Translations under genes and position numbers: made by a program
NCBI GenBank assembly: GCA_012727825.1
Contig: JAAYGH010000115.1
Coordinates: 1 to 17,075, forward strand
Source: Trueperella sp.
GTDB taxonomy: Bacteria; Actinomycetota; Actinomycetes; Actinomycetales; Actinomycetaceae
Direction: 5' to 3'
DNA length: 17,075 bases
In this document: positions 1 to 6,529 of the stretch, piece by piece
Position numbering within the stretch: the first letter of the stretch is position 1
How the letters are laid out: each line of letters opens with the position of its first letter
The notes under the pieces: model-generated
The model's database searches: none
Seen by the model: the letters and a program-made list of their open reading frames with translations, nothing else
Told to the model about the DNA's origin: nothing

Positions 1-1
1 G

Positions 2-109
2 TCAGGCATGTTCGCTGCAATCGCCATCCTTGCCGGTACGGCGATCGCGATTTACGTCGTCATTTTAGTTGTTGAAAACAAGGCCCACGTGGCCGTTTCG
101 GAAAGGTAA
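2..109 (+). CDS. C-terminal end of a probable ABC transporter permease (partial)
   Basis: An open frame enters from the left edge and stops with TAA at 107-109. It gives 35 residues with one hydrophobic segment (about residues 3-26 of the fragment), followed by a short charged tail ending in SER. The stop lies 4 bases before the start of a substrate-binding lipoprotein gene. In NMT1-type uptake operons the permease commonly sits next to the binding protein, so an inner-membrane permease is the likeliest identity. No EAA loop or other permease motif lies inside the fragment, so the call rests on hydrophobicity and context. Confidence 0.5.
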   Translation, partial: SGMFAAIAILAGTAIAIYVVILVVENKAHVAVSER

Positions 110-113
110 AGCA

Positions 114-1127
114 ATGAAGAAACTGTGCATTGCGCTGGCATTACTCGCACTCGGTGCGTGCTCAGCAGGTGGGGGAGACTCACCTACGCCGGGTGAGTCG
201 GCGCCAGCTGGCGAGCGTCCAGCGGTCACAATCGGTCTGACCTATATTCCAGATGTGCAGTTCGCGCCGATCTACGTTGCCGAGGCAAACGGATATTTCG
301 ACGAGGCGGGCGTGGACGTAACCATTCGCCATCATGGCGCCCAAGAATCCTTATTCGGTGCTATCCAGGCCGGCGAGGAAGACATCGTATTTGCGGGTGG
401 CGACGAGATGATGCAAGCCCGCTCAGTTGGAATTGATATCGTCAATTGGGCCACGATGTACCAGACCTATCCTGCCACGCTCATCGTTAAGGCAGATTCC
501 GGCATTGAATCTCCTGCAGACCTCGAAGGAAAATCGGTTGGCCTGCCCGGCCCATACGGTGAAAACTACTTCGCACTGCGCGCCATGATCGACGACTACG
601 GCCTCGAGGGTATCGAGATCGAGTACATCGGATACACACAGACGACAGCGTTGGCGACTGATTCGGTGGACTCCATCATCGGATTTTCCAACAATGACAG
701 CGTGGCGATGCGCAACGCAGGCCTCGACATCATCGAACTGCCGTTGGTGCAGGGGGACCTGCCGCTGATCGGGGTTGGTCTGGGAAGCATGGAAGAGGAT
801 CTTGATCCAGAGACCCTGGCGAAAGTTCTCGGTGCGATCGACCGCGGTGCGGCATACGCCGCCGTGGACACGGACGCTACCCTAGACATTGTTCAGACTT
901 ACGTGCCAGCCCTCAGCGAGGCAGAACAGCGCGCGATCTCGGCTCAGGTCTTGGAATCCACGCTCGAGCTGTACATGGGCGGAGAAGAGTTCGGCTATCA
1001 AGATGCCGAACGCTGGGAGGCCATGGCTGTGTTCATGGAAGGTGCTGGTTTGCTTCAGGAACCAGTTTCCGCCACGGACGCCTTTACAACCTCCGTTCTT
1101 GACTATCGGACGCGAATGGCCGAGTAA
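114..1127 (+). CDS. NMT1/THI5-like ABC transporter substrate-binding lipoprotein
   Basis: This 337-residue secreted lipoprotein probably captures a small organic solute for an ABC importer. The family includes binding proteins for thiamine precursors (ThiY) and related compounds, but the ligand cannot be read here. The start at 114 is preferred over an in-frame ATG at 69. It has a GGAAAGG ribosome site at 100-106 and gives a clean lipoprotein signal: MKK, a hydrophobic core, then lipobox LGAC with Cys16 as the acylated residue. A low-complexity Gly/Ser/Pro linker follows to about residue 40. The core then matches the NMT1 pattern: a 'IPDVQFAPIYVAEANGYF' opening, 'GVDVTI', a 'DLEGKSVGLPGPYG' strand-loop and a 'GFSNND' region. 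It starts 4 bases after the permease fragment and is probably co-transcribed with it. The Lnt encoded at 9430 could N-acylate this class of protein. Confidence 0.85.
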   Translation: MKKLCIALALLALGACSAGGGDSPTPGESAPAGERPAVTIGLTYIPDVQFAPIYVAEANGYFDEAGVDVTIRHHGAQESLFGAIQAGEEDIVFAGGDEMMQARSVGIDIVNWATMYQTYPATLIVKADSGIESPADLEGKSVGLPGPYGENYFALRAMIDDYGLEGIEIEYIGYTQTTALATDSVDSIIGFSNNDSVAMRNAGLDIIELPLVQGDLPLIGVGLGSMEEDLDPETLAKVLGAIDRGAAYAAVDTDATLDIVQTYVPALSEAEQRAISAQVLESTLELYMGGEEFGYQDAERWEAMAVFMEGAGLLQEPVSATDAFTTSVLDYRTRMAE

Positions 1128-1138
1128 ACGAGCTCCGG

Positions 1139-1144
1139 TAGGAT
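1139..1144 (+). promoter_or_regulatory. -10-like TAGGAT for a leaderless hisE transcript
   Basis: TAGGAT fits the actinobacterial -10 pattern TAnnnT. Exactly 6 bases separate it from the GTG start at 1151, so transcription would begin at the start codon. A GGAG at 1145-1148 lies only 2 bases from the GTG, too close for a normal ribosome site, which favours a leaderless reading. No convincing -35 element was seen. Confidence 0.45.
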
Positions 1145-1150
1145 GGAGCG

Positions 1151-1414
1151 GTGAAAACCTTTGAGGAACTTTTTGAGGAACTATCCATTAAGGCCGTTGA
1201 AAGGCCAGACGGGTCCGGCTCGGTCAAGGAGCTTGATGCCGGTGTTCATTTCATCGGGAAGAAGATTTTGGAAGAGGCCGGAGAAGTATGGATTGCCGCC
1301 GAATATGAGTCGGATGAATCTCTTGCAGAAGAGGCCTCCCAATTGCTCTACCACGTTCAGCTGATGCTGATAAAACGTGGTTTAACCCTCGACGACGTCT
1401 ACCGTTACCTCTAG
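1151..1414 (+). CDS. hisE: Phosphoribosyl-ATP pyrophosphatase HisE
   Basis: The 87-residue product hydrolyses phosphoribosyl-ATP to phosphoribosyl-AMP plus pyrophosphate, the second step of histidine synthesis, in the cytoplasm. Length and pattern fit stand-alone actinobacterial HisE. It opens with [11 protein letters not shown] and has a central '[17 protein letters not shown]' helix whose acidic residues bind the metal in the MazG-like fold. A second helix, '[14 protein letters not shown]', and the terminal '[10 protein letters not shown]' complete it. The start is GTG at 1151. It ends 7 bases before hisG, and the AGGAG ribosome site of hisG overlaps its stop codon, so the two genes form an operon. 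HisE-HisG pairing away from the main his operon is usual in actinobacteria. The neighbouring binding protein has no obvious link to histidine. Confidence 0.95.
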   Translation: MKTFEELFEELSIKAVERPDGSGSVKELDAGVHFIGKKILEEAGEVWIAAEYESDESLAEEASQLLYHVQLMLIKRGLTLDDVYRYL

Positions 1415-1421
1415 GAGAACC

Positions 1422-2267
1422 ATGCTTCGTATTGCTGTGCCCAATAAGGGATCCCTGTCCGAACCCGCTTCACGGATGTTGGCCGAAGCCGGCTACCGCC
1501 AACGCCGCGAGACCCGCGAGCTTGTTCTGGTAGACGCGGAGAACGAGGTTGAATTTTTCTACATTCGGCCCCGCGATGTGGCCGTGTACGTAGGCGCCGG
1601 TACTGTCGACGTCGGTATTACCGGCCGTGATCTCCTGTTGGACTCGGGCGCACATGCAGTTGAACACCGCGGCCTTGGCTTCGCCCGCGCGACCTTCCGA
1701 TTTGCGGCACCTGGAGGCGAGAATCTGACTCTCGAAGATCTCCGTGGCAAGCGAATTGCGACGTCCTACGATGCACTCGTGACGAACTACTTGTCTGAAC
1801 GCGGCATTGACGCGGAGGTGGTCCACCTTGATGGCGCCGTGGAAAGCTCGGTCCGCCTCGGTGTGGCTGATGCGATTGCTGACGTCGTCGAAACTGGATC
1901 CACGCTCCGTGCGGCCGGTATGGATGTGTTTGCCGATCCGTTGCTCAAGTCGGAAGCAATCCTTATTCGACGCGCAGATATGGACGTCACACGCGATATC
2001 GAGATTCTCGATGGCCGCCTAGAAGGCGTCATCATGGCTCGCAATTATGTGCTCATGGATTACGACATCCAGCGCGAACACCTCGACGGTGCCGTCACTT
2101 TAACACCTGGCTACCAGTCGCCCACGGTGTCGCCACTCCACGATGAGGAGTGGGTAGCCGTGCGGGCGATGGTTGAGCGCTCTACGATGAATCGAGTCAT
2201 GGACGATCTTCACGACGTCGGTGCCCGTGGCATCATCGTCACACCGATCATTACATCGCGGATCTAG
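1422..2267 (+). CDS. hisG: ATP phosphoribosyltransferase HisG, long form
   Basis: HisG joins ATP and PRPP to make phosphoribosyl-ATP, the committed, feedback-inhibited step of histidine synthesis. At 281 residues it is the long form with its own C-terminal ACT-like regulatory domain (about residues 205-281), so no HisZ partner is expected. Visible landmarks are the N-terminal '[15 protein letters not shown]', '[11 protein letters not shown]' near residues 62-73, and the PRPP-binding loop at 154-167 centred on VETGSTLRA. It starts with ATG at 1422, preceded by AGGAG. Its TAG stop at 2265-2267 overlaps the TAG stop of the opposing DUF3866 gene through a shared CTAG. There is therefore no spacer for a terminator between the convergent genes. 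Confidence 0.96.
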   Translation: MLRIAVPNKGSLSEPASRMLAEAGYRQRRETRELVLVDAENEVEFFYIRPRDVAVYVGAGTVDVGITGRDLLLDSGAHAVEHRGLGFARATFRFAAPGGENLTLEDLRGKRIATSYDALVTNYLSERGIDAEVVHLDGAVESSVRLGVADAIADVVETGSTLRAAGMDVFADPLLKSEAILIRRADMDVTRDIEILDGRLEGVIMARNYVLMDYDIQREHLDGAVTLTPGYQSPTVSPLHDEEWVAVRAMVERSTMNRVMDDLHDVGARGIIVTPIITSRI

Positions 2268-3361
2268 GATTCAAATACGAGCAGTTCGCACGCATACATG
2301 CCAGCGGCAGCGACGGTAAGAAACGCCAGCGGATCATCCGAGTATGTGCGTCCCATGGTGCGAAGGGGAGCAGGTGGCCGTTGTAATACCTCGGCCAACT
2401 CGTCGGCGGGAATGTCAACGACCCTCAGATGCTCAAGAGCTGCAAGATCTGCGAGTTGCCGTGTCATCTTCGCGCGAATGTCCACATCCATCGTGGACAG
2501 CTGGGGAGCGACGACGGCGCAGGGTACCCGAACGATGTCTGATAGCACGCGCATTGAGTGGTGCGAAATTCCGCGGTGGCGTTCGCGCGGATCGGCCTCG
2601 GATGCACGGAGAGCTGCGACGGGCTGACCTCCAAGGACGTGTGCGGCATTGAGTGCCTCACCGATCGACGTTCCTGAAAATCCCCAGCGAGTGTCCGTGC
2701 CGAGGTTACCGGGACCCTGGGCGACGATAGCAATATCGGCCTTCCAGACGAGGTGCGCGGCTAACAAAGCCGTGTAGACATTGACGGATTCGAGCTCACC
2801 ACCATAGGCCTGGCCAGCGGTAATGGTACCGAGAATATGATCGCCCTCGGTCAACAGATGCGTTGTCTGGGAAAACCACGCTGGTAAGGCCCCGCCGTCG
2901 GTCATGATGTACGCGATTCGCGCCTGAGGCCTCACGTGGTGAATACCGGCCACGATTGCAGGTAGGGCCGAATGGAGATCGGCGACGATCACGGGCATGC
3001 CACCGATCGAATCCGCATCTCGAAGGAGATCGTGGTGGGGAGACTCCTCCTCGTCCACTCCAAGCACCATGTACTGCATCGGCGTGTAGCGCGCCTTGAC
3101 GATGTGGCCAGGCGCACCCTGCTCGTCGTCGGGCAATCTGCCCGGGATCGCGACGATCATGACGTATCCGCCCGTGCCAAGCTCACGTTCGTGAGCGGCG
3201 GCAGTCACGAGCACGCGCTCGCCGGCGCCAGGTCTGCCAACTTGGGGGAGATAGGCAAGCGCACGAACTGGGGTGCCGTCGGACAGAATGGCGTCGTATT
3301 CCACAGCGGAGCCCCACGAGGCCCGCTCCCGCTCAATGTGAGCGTTTCTCCACATCATCAC
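2264..3361 (-). CDS. DUF3866 family protein
   Basis: The 365-residue cytoplasmic protein has no assigned function. It resembles the DUF3866 family of Gram-positive bacteria. Supporting stretches are the N-terminal '[24 protein letters not shown]' region, the Gly-rich '[15 protein letters not shown]' block, and the following '[19 protein letters not shown]' and '[10 protein letters not shown]' segments. I see no signal peptide or membrane span. The GTG at 3361 is favoured because it gives the full family N-terminus and lies 7 bases after a TAGGGT -10 element; an ATG at 3358 is the alternative. The gene is divergent from pafB across only 32 bases and convergent with hisG with overlapping stop codons. 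Context near pafBC is suggestive but does not reveal its role. Confidence 0.8.
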   Translation of the reverse strand: MMMWRNAHIERERASWGSAVEYDAILSDGTPVRALAYLPQVGRPGAGERVLVTAAAHERELGTGGYVMIVAIPGRLPDDEQGAPGHIVKARYTPMQYMVLGVDEEESPHHDLLRDADSIGGMPVIVADLHSALPAIVAGIHHVRPQARIAYIMTDGGALPAWFSQTTHLLTEGDHILGTITAGQAYGGELESVNVYTALLAAHLVWKADIAIVAQGPGNLGTDTRWGFSGTSIGEALNAAHVLGGQPVAALRASEADPRERHRGISHHSMRVLSDIVRVPCAVVAPQLSTMDVDIRAKMTRQLADLAALEHLRVVDIPADELAEVLQRPPAPLRTMGRTYSDDPLAFLTVAAAGMYACELLVFES

Positions 3362-3368
3362 GCCTTAG

Positions 3369-3386
3369 ACCCTAGTGCATTAGGGT
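3369..3386. promoter_or_regulatory. Dyad forming two back-to-back -10 elements between DUF3866 and pafB
   Basis: The inverted repeat ACCCTA-GTGCAT-TAGGGT has perfect 6-base arms around 6 bases. The right arm, read on the plus strand, is TAGGGT at 3381-3386, 7 bases before the ATG of pafB. The left arm, read on the minus strand, is also TAGGGT (3374-3369), 7 bases before the GTG of the DUF3866 gene. Both fit TAnnnT -10 elements of leaderless transcripts, and no ribosome site is visible for either gene. The promoters should be mutually exclusive. A RecA-NDp (PafBC-type) -26 element was looked for and not found. Confidence 0.55.
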
Positions 3387-3393
3387 TGATCTC

Positions 3394-4311
3394 ATGACGC
3401 ACGTTTCTCGACCCGTCGATCAGCGGCGCTTCGCGTTGCTTGTCTATATCCGCCGTTCCACGCCGACGATGGACCAGATCATTGCGATGCCCGCCTACCT
3501 GGGAATCGACCCCGCAAACGTTCGTCGATACGTGGAACGCGATCTTCAAGACTTGCGTGAAACGGGGTATCTCATCACGGTGGATGAGAGTGAGCGATAC
3601 GTCCTTGATGACTCCACGAATATTCATGTGGACGGCACAGGAGTTGAGGTCGGAATACTCCAGTCACTACTCGGTTCTAAGGGTAAAACGCGACCGTTCG
3701 TCGTCGCGCAGCAGGGTGTGACAAAGCTCCTGTCCAGTGGCGCCGTCACTACTCAAGCCGCGAACCTGACGATCCATACCCCGCGCGGCGAGGAGGGCGT
3801 CCGCATCGCGGCCGCCATCCAGCTCGGGAAGCGCATTCGGTTCACCTATCGGGCAGCGAACAGTTCTGAGCCTTCTGTCTACACTGTCGAACCGTTCCGG
3901 CTCGAGGTTCACTTCGACGTATTTTACCTTCGTGGCTATCAGATTCGGGTTGAAGGTAGCTCATCGCGGGGTCACCGCATATACAAGCTGGACCGGATTC
4001 AGGGTAAGGTCACCGTTCTTGATGACGACGTCACAGGCAGTTTGGATGACAGCGCAATGACTGACCTATCACCGATCACGGCAACGGTGCGGCTGCGCTG
4101 CCCTCTTCCGATGCTCTCCAAGGCGACGAGCGTAACGAGAGATGCCGATGGCTTTGAGATCGTACTGACCGACATCGACCGTAGTGATCTGTATTCGGAT
4201 CTCATGTTTTACGGTTTGGATGCTGAGTTGATAGGTCCTGAACACGTGGTTGAAGATTTCGAAAGCCGTGTTCGCCACCTAGCGGAACTCGGGAAGGAGC
4301 ACCATGGCTGA
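3394..4311 (+). CDS. pafB: WYL-domain transcriptional regulator PafB
   Basis: The 305-residue protein should pair with PafC as the PafBC activator, which in mycobacteria switches on the LexA-independent DNA-damage response. It has an N-terminal winged helix-turn-helix at about residues 9-70 ('RRFALLVYIRR...NVRRYVERDLQDL') and a WYL domain at about 135-212. A WCX-like C-terminal region follows (about 225-305). The WYL signature is altered: the position of the usual Trp-Tyr-Leu reads FYL at 177-179, while 'RIYKLDRI' at 195-202 is kept. The ATG start shows no ribosome site and sits 7 bases from a -10-like element. It overlaps pafC by 8 bases. The order pafB-pafC ahead of helY is as in Mycobacterium, but no pafA, pup or dop gene lies upstream here. 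Confidence 0.88.
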   Translation: MTHVSRPVDQRRFALLVYIRRSTPTMDQIIAMPAYLGIDPANVRRYVERDLQDLRETGYLITVDESERYVLDDSTNIHVDGTGVEVGILQSLLGSKGKTRPFVVAQQGVTKLLSSGAVTTQAANLTIHTPRGEEGVRIAAAIQLGKRIRFTYRAANSSEPSVYTVEPFRLEVHFDVFYLRGYQIRVEGSSSRGHRIYKLDRIQGKVTVLDDDVTGSLDDSAMTDLSPITATVRLRCPLPMLSKATSVTRDADGFEIVLTDIDRSDLYSDLMFYGLDAELIGPEHVVEDFESRVRHLAELGKEHHG

Positions 4312-5248
4312 CCTATCGCTCACACGCAAGATCTCGATTCTCACGTATCTCGCGAACAATTCGCCCACTCTGCGCGAGCTCGCCGATCATTTCAAAACCC
4401 AGCCCGCGCGCATGCGCGATGAGCTCATGGGACTGTTCACCACAGAATACGCCGTGGGTGGGCACTACGAGACACCGGTAGACGTCGATATTCCTGAGAA
4501 CTTCGACGACGAGGTCTTCCTCATCAACAACCAGACGGGTGTTATTCCTGCACTCACCCTCGGGGAAGCCATGTCACTTCTGGCGGTTATCGATGACATG
4601 TACGGTTCCGTGAGCGCAAGTACTCGCGAACACCTGGCCAATCTTCGTGACCGCATCGCGAGCGCAGTTAAAGGTGCCGGTTTCGGCGACGCGCTATGGC
4701 CCGCACCCACGGTCAATCTTGAAGAAGGGGTCGCTGACGAACTCGTCCGCGGGATCGACAACCGCCGCCTCATTGAGATGGATTACATCAAGATGGGTAA
4801 CGACCTCACGGTTGTCACCGACACCGTCGTCGTCGCCCCGGTATCGGTGACAACCGGTTCCCATCCGCTCCTCATCGCCGGCAAGGGCGAAAACCTGCGC
4901 ACCTACCGCCTCGATCGCATCGCGTCCGTTCGGGTGCTGGAACAAACCTATACACGCGTTCTCGAACGGGAAGTTCGCACCCAATACCAGGATCGGAGCG
5001 AATTTTCCGGCCACACCGTCAGGCTGATCCTCGAGCCGCGCGCCCGGTGGGTCGCTGAAACGATCCCGGTCGAGTCTGTAGCCGAACACGATGGCCGCTT
5101 GATTATTGACCTGACGGTGTCTTCGATATTGTGGCTACGTACCTTGCTGATCCGGATCGGCGACGCCGTGGTCGCGGTCGAGCCCCCCGAGGTCCAGCAG
5201 GCCATCGCGCAAGAAGCGCAACGGTATCTATCAGAACAGGGTCGTTAA
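4304..5248 (+). CDS. pafC: WYL-domain transcriptional regulator PafC
   Basis: This 314-residue partner of PafB is predicted to form the PafBC DNA-damage activator. The N-terminal helix-turn-helix spans about residues 5-60 ('SLTRKISILTYLANNSPTLRELADHF'). A linker helix follows at about 83-125. The WYL-type domain runs from about 142 to 212 with a well-kept 'RTYRLDRI' at 199-206. A C-terminal WCX-like region follows from about 225 to 314. The WYL tripeptide itself is absent; the equivalent place reads HPLL (187-190), which fits the asymmetric character of PafB and PafC. The ATG at 4304 lies inside the end of pafB, after an AAGGAG ribosome site. The stop is followed after 1 base by the next GTG, so all five genes to helY are likely translated from one message. 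Confidence 0.87.
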   Translation: MADLSLTRKISILTYLANNSPTLRELADHFKTQPARMRDELMGLFTTEYAVGGHYETPVDVDIPENFDDEVFLINNQTGVIPALTLGEAMSLLAVIDDMYGSVSASTREHLANLRDRIASAVKGAGFGDALWPAPTVNLEEGVADELVRGIDNRRLIEMDYIKMGNDLTVVTDTVVVAPVSVTTGSHPLLIAGKGENLRTYRLDRIASVRVLEQTYTRVLEREVRTQYQDRSEFSGHTVRLILEPRARWVAETIPVESVAEHDGRLIIDLTVSSILWLRTLLIRIGDAVVAVEPPEVQQAIAQEAQRYLSEQGR

Positions 5249-5249
5249 C

Positions 5250-5621
5250 GTGTGGGTGTGGGTTCTCATCATCGGCCTCGTTGGGCTGGGCATTTATCTT
5301 TCGTTCACCCTTCGGGACATATGGCATTCGCTCAAGCGTCTCTACGGGCAGGTAGAGGAATTTAGCGAGGCATTTAGTAACTTTTCCCCGCCATCGGATC
5401 GCGCGGTTGAACCGATCAGTGATGTCTACGGCGATCCAACGCGCCTCGAGTACGCCCGCAGGGATCGGATCCGTATCTCCGAGGTGCGAGCCACAGCCCG
5501 GCGTCGTCGATTCGATCAGGCGACCGGGCGATGGGAAGAAATAACAGACGACAGCTTTAGCTCTATTGGTCCTGAGGAACGTGATCGCGCTCGCAAACGC
5601 GTCGATAGGTTCCGCTCATGA
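5250..5621 (+). CDS. Small single-pass membrane protein of unknown function
   Basis: I do not recognise this 123-residue protein. It has one N-terminal transmembrane helix (about residues 2-20) with few residues ahead of it, then a likely amphipathic helix (about 22-45, 'LRDIWHSLKRLYGQVEEFSEAF'). A hydrophilic tail rich in Arg, Asp and Glu follows. That architecture resembles TatA/TatB, and tatA occupies this slot after pafC in mycobacteria. However, the conserved FG-x-x-LP hinge of TatA is missing, so I do not call it TatA. It starts at GTG 5250, 1 base after pafC, and its TGA overlaps the ATG of the lipid kinase gene as ATGA. It is therefore tightly embedded in the pafBC-helY operon and is very probably real. 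Confidence 0.7.
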   Translation: MWVWVLIIGLVGLGIYLSFTLRDIWHSLKRLYGQVEEFSEAFSNFSPPSDRAVEPISDVYGDPTRLEYARRDRIRISEVRATARRRRFDQATGRWEEITDDSFSSIGPEERDRARKRVDRFRS

Positions 5622-6529
5622 AGGTCGGCGTCGCACTCAACTCGGCCTCGGGCAAGGGACGTGGAGAAAAATATCGCGAGGTGCTCCGCGAGGTTCTCGC
5701 CATGTACCCGGTGAATATTCAGTGGCTACCCGTGGGAACTGCGGTGGAGTCTCGGCAGATCATGCAAGAACACATCGACAATAGGCTCATTGACGCGCTC
5801 GTGCTCGTTGGCGGGGATGGTTTCATTCACACGGCGGTTAACGCAGTATGGGACTCGCAGATTCCAGTCGGAATTATTGCAGCTGGTTCGGGCAACGACA
5901 TCGCCCGCGAATTCGATTTGCCAATTCATTCCGTGCATGACTCTGTCCATCAGATTGCAACCTCCCTCCTCACACGTCGGTACCGGGATGTCGACGTCAT
6001 CGAGATCGAGTGGGACGGGGGCATCGAACGTGCACTGGCGATCGCCTCAGTCGGTATCGATGCCGATGCCAATGACCGCACAAACCGGCTGACGTGGCCG
6101 AAGGGAAACCTGCGCTACGTGCGCGGAGTTGTTGGTTCGGTGCGCGAATACGCTCCGTACGGGGTGCGACTCACGATGGACGGACACAGTCAGGCAGGCC
6201 CCATGACGCTGCTTTCGATCGCGAACACACGATTCTTCGGCGGCGGCTTCTGTATTTCGCCAGGTGCACTTCCCGACGACGGCCTGCTCGATGTCGTCGT
6301 CACACCAGGCTTGCGCCACATCGACCTTGCCACCCTCATTCCAAAATTAGTGCTCATCAGACATACAAAGGACCCGCGCGTGCACGTGTTTCGGACGAGC
6401 GAGGTGCGGGTCGAACCAGCGCCCGAACACGGAGCTGACCTCCCATTCATCATGGCGGACGGCGAAGAAATTTGCCGTGCACCCGCAACAATCCGCGTGA
6501 TTCCACACGCCTTGAGACTGGTGATGTAG
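5618..6529 (+). CDS. Diacylglycerol kinase-like lipid kinase (DagK/YegS family)
   Basis: The 303-residue cytoplasmic or membrane-associated enzyme probably phosphorylates a lipid such as diacylglycerol with ATP, as in the DagK/LCB5 family. The N-terminal nucleotide-binding domain shows 'NSASGKGRG' at 8-16, the hallmark GGDG at 65-68 within 'LVLVGGDGFIHTAVNAV', and 'GSGND' at 90-94. The second domain carries 'GGGFCISPGALPDDGLLDVVV', typical of the family's beta-sandwich. The length fits the family (about 290-310). It starts at ATG 5618 by a 4-base overlap with the preceding membrane-protein gene. Its TAG stop shares one base with the GTG start proposed for helY. The substrate cannot be told from sequence; mannosyl- or phosphatidyl-lipid turnover is possible. 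Confidence 0.88.
   Translation: MKVGVALNSASGKGRGEKYREVLREVLAMYPVNIQWLPVGTAVESRQIMQEHIDNRLIDALVLVGGDGFIHTAVNAVWDSQIPVGIIAAGSGNDIAREFDLPIHSVHDSVHQIATSLLTRRYRDVDVIEIEWDGGIERALAIASVGIDADANDRTNRLTWPKGNLRYVRGVVGSVREYAPYGVRLTMDGHSQAGPMTLLSIANTRFFGGGFCISPGALPDDGLLDVVVTPGLRHIDLATLIPKLVLIRHTKDPRVHVFRTSEVRVEPAPEHGADLPFIMADGEEICRAPATIRVIPHALRLVM

Noticed and set aside
69..113. Upstream ATG for the binding lipoprotein
   Set aside because: It lies inside the permease end and would bury the lipoprotein signal peptide behind 15 charged residues.
3365..3393. Possible PafBC-type (RecA-NDp) autoregulatory promoter at pafB
   Set aside because: The TTGTCRGTG element 8 bases before the -10 is absent on both strands.
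6472..6528. Upstream ATG extension of helY
   Set aside because: It would overlap the lipid kinase gene by 58 bases and add 19 residues absent from HelY proteins; GTG 6529 gives a one-base junction.
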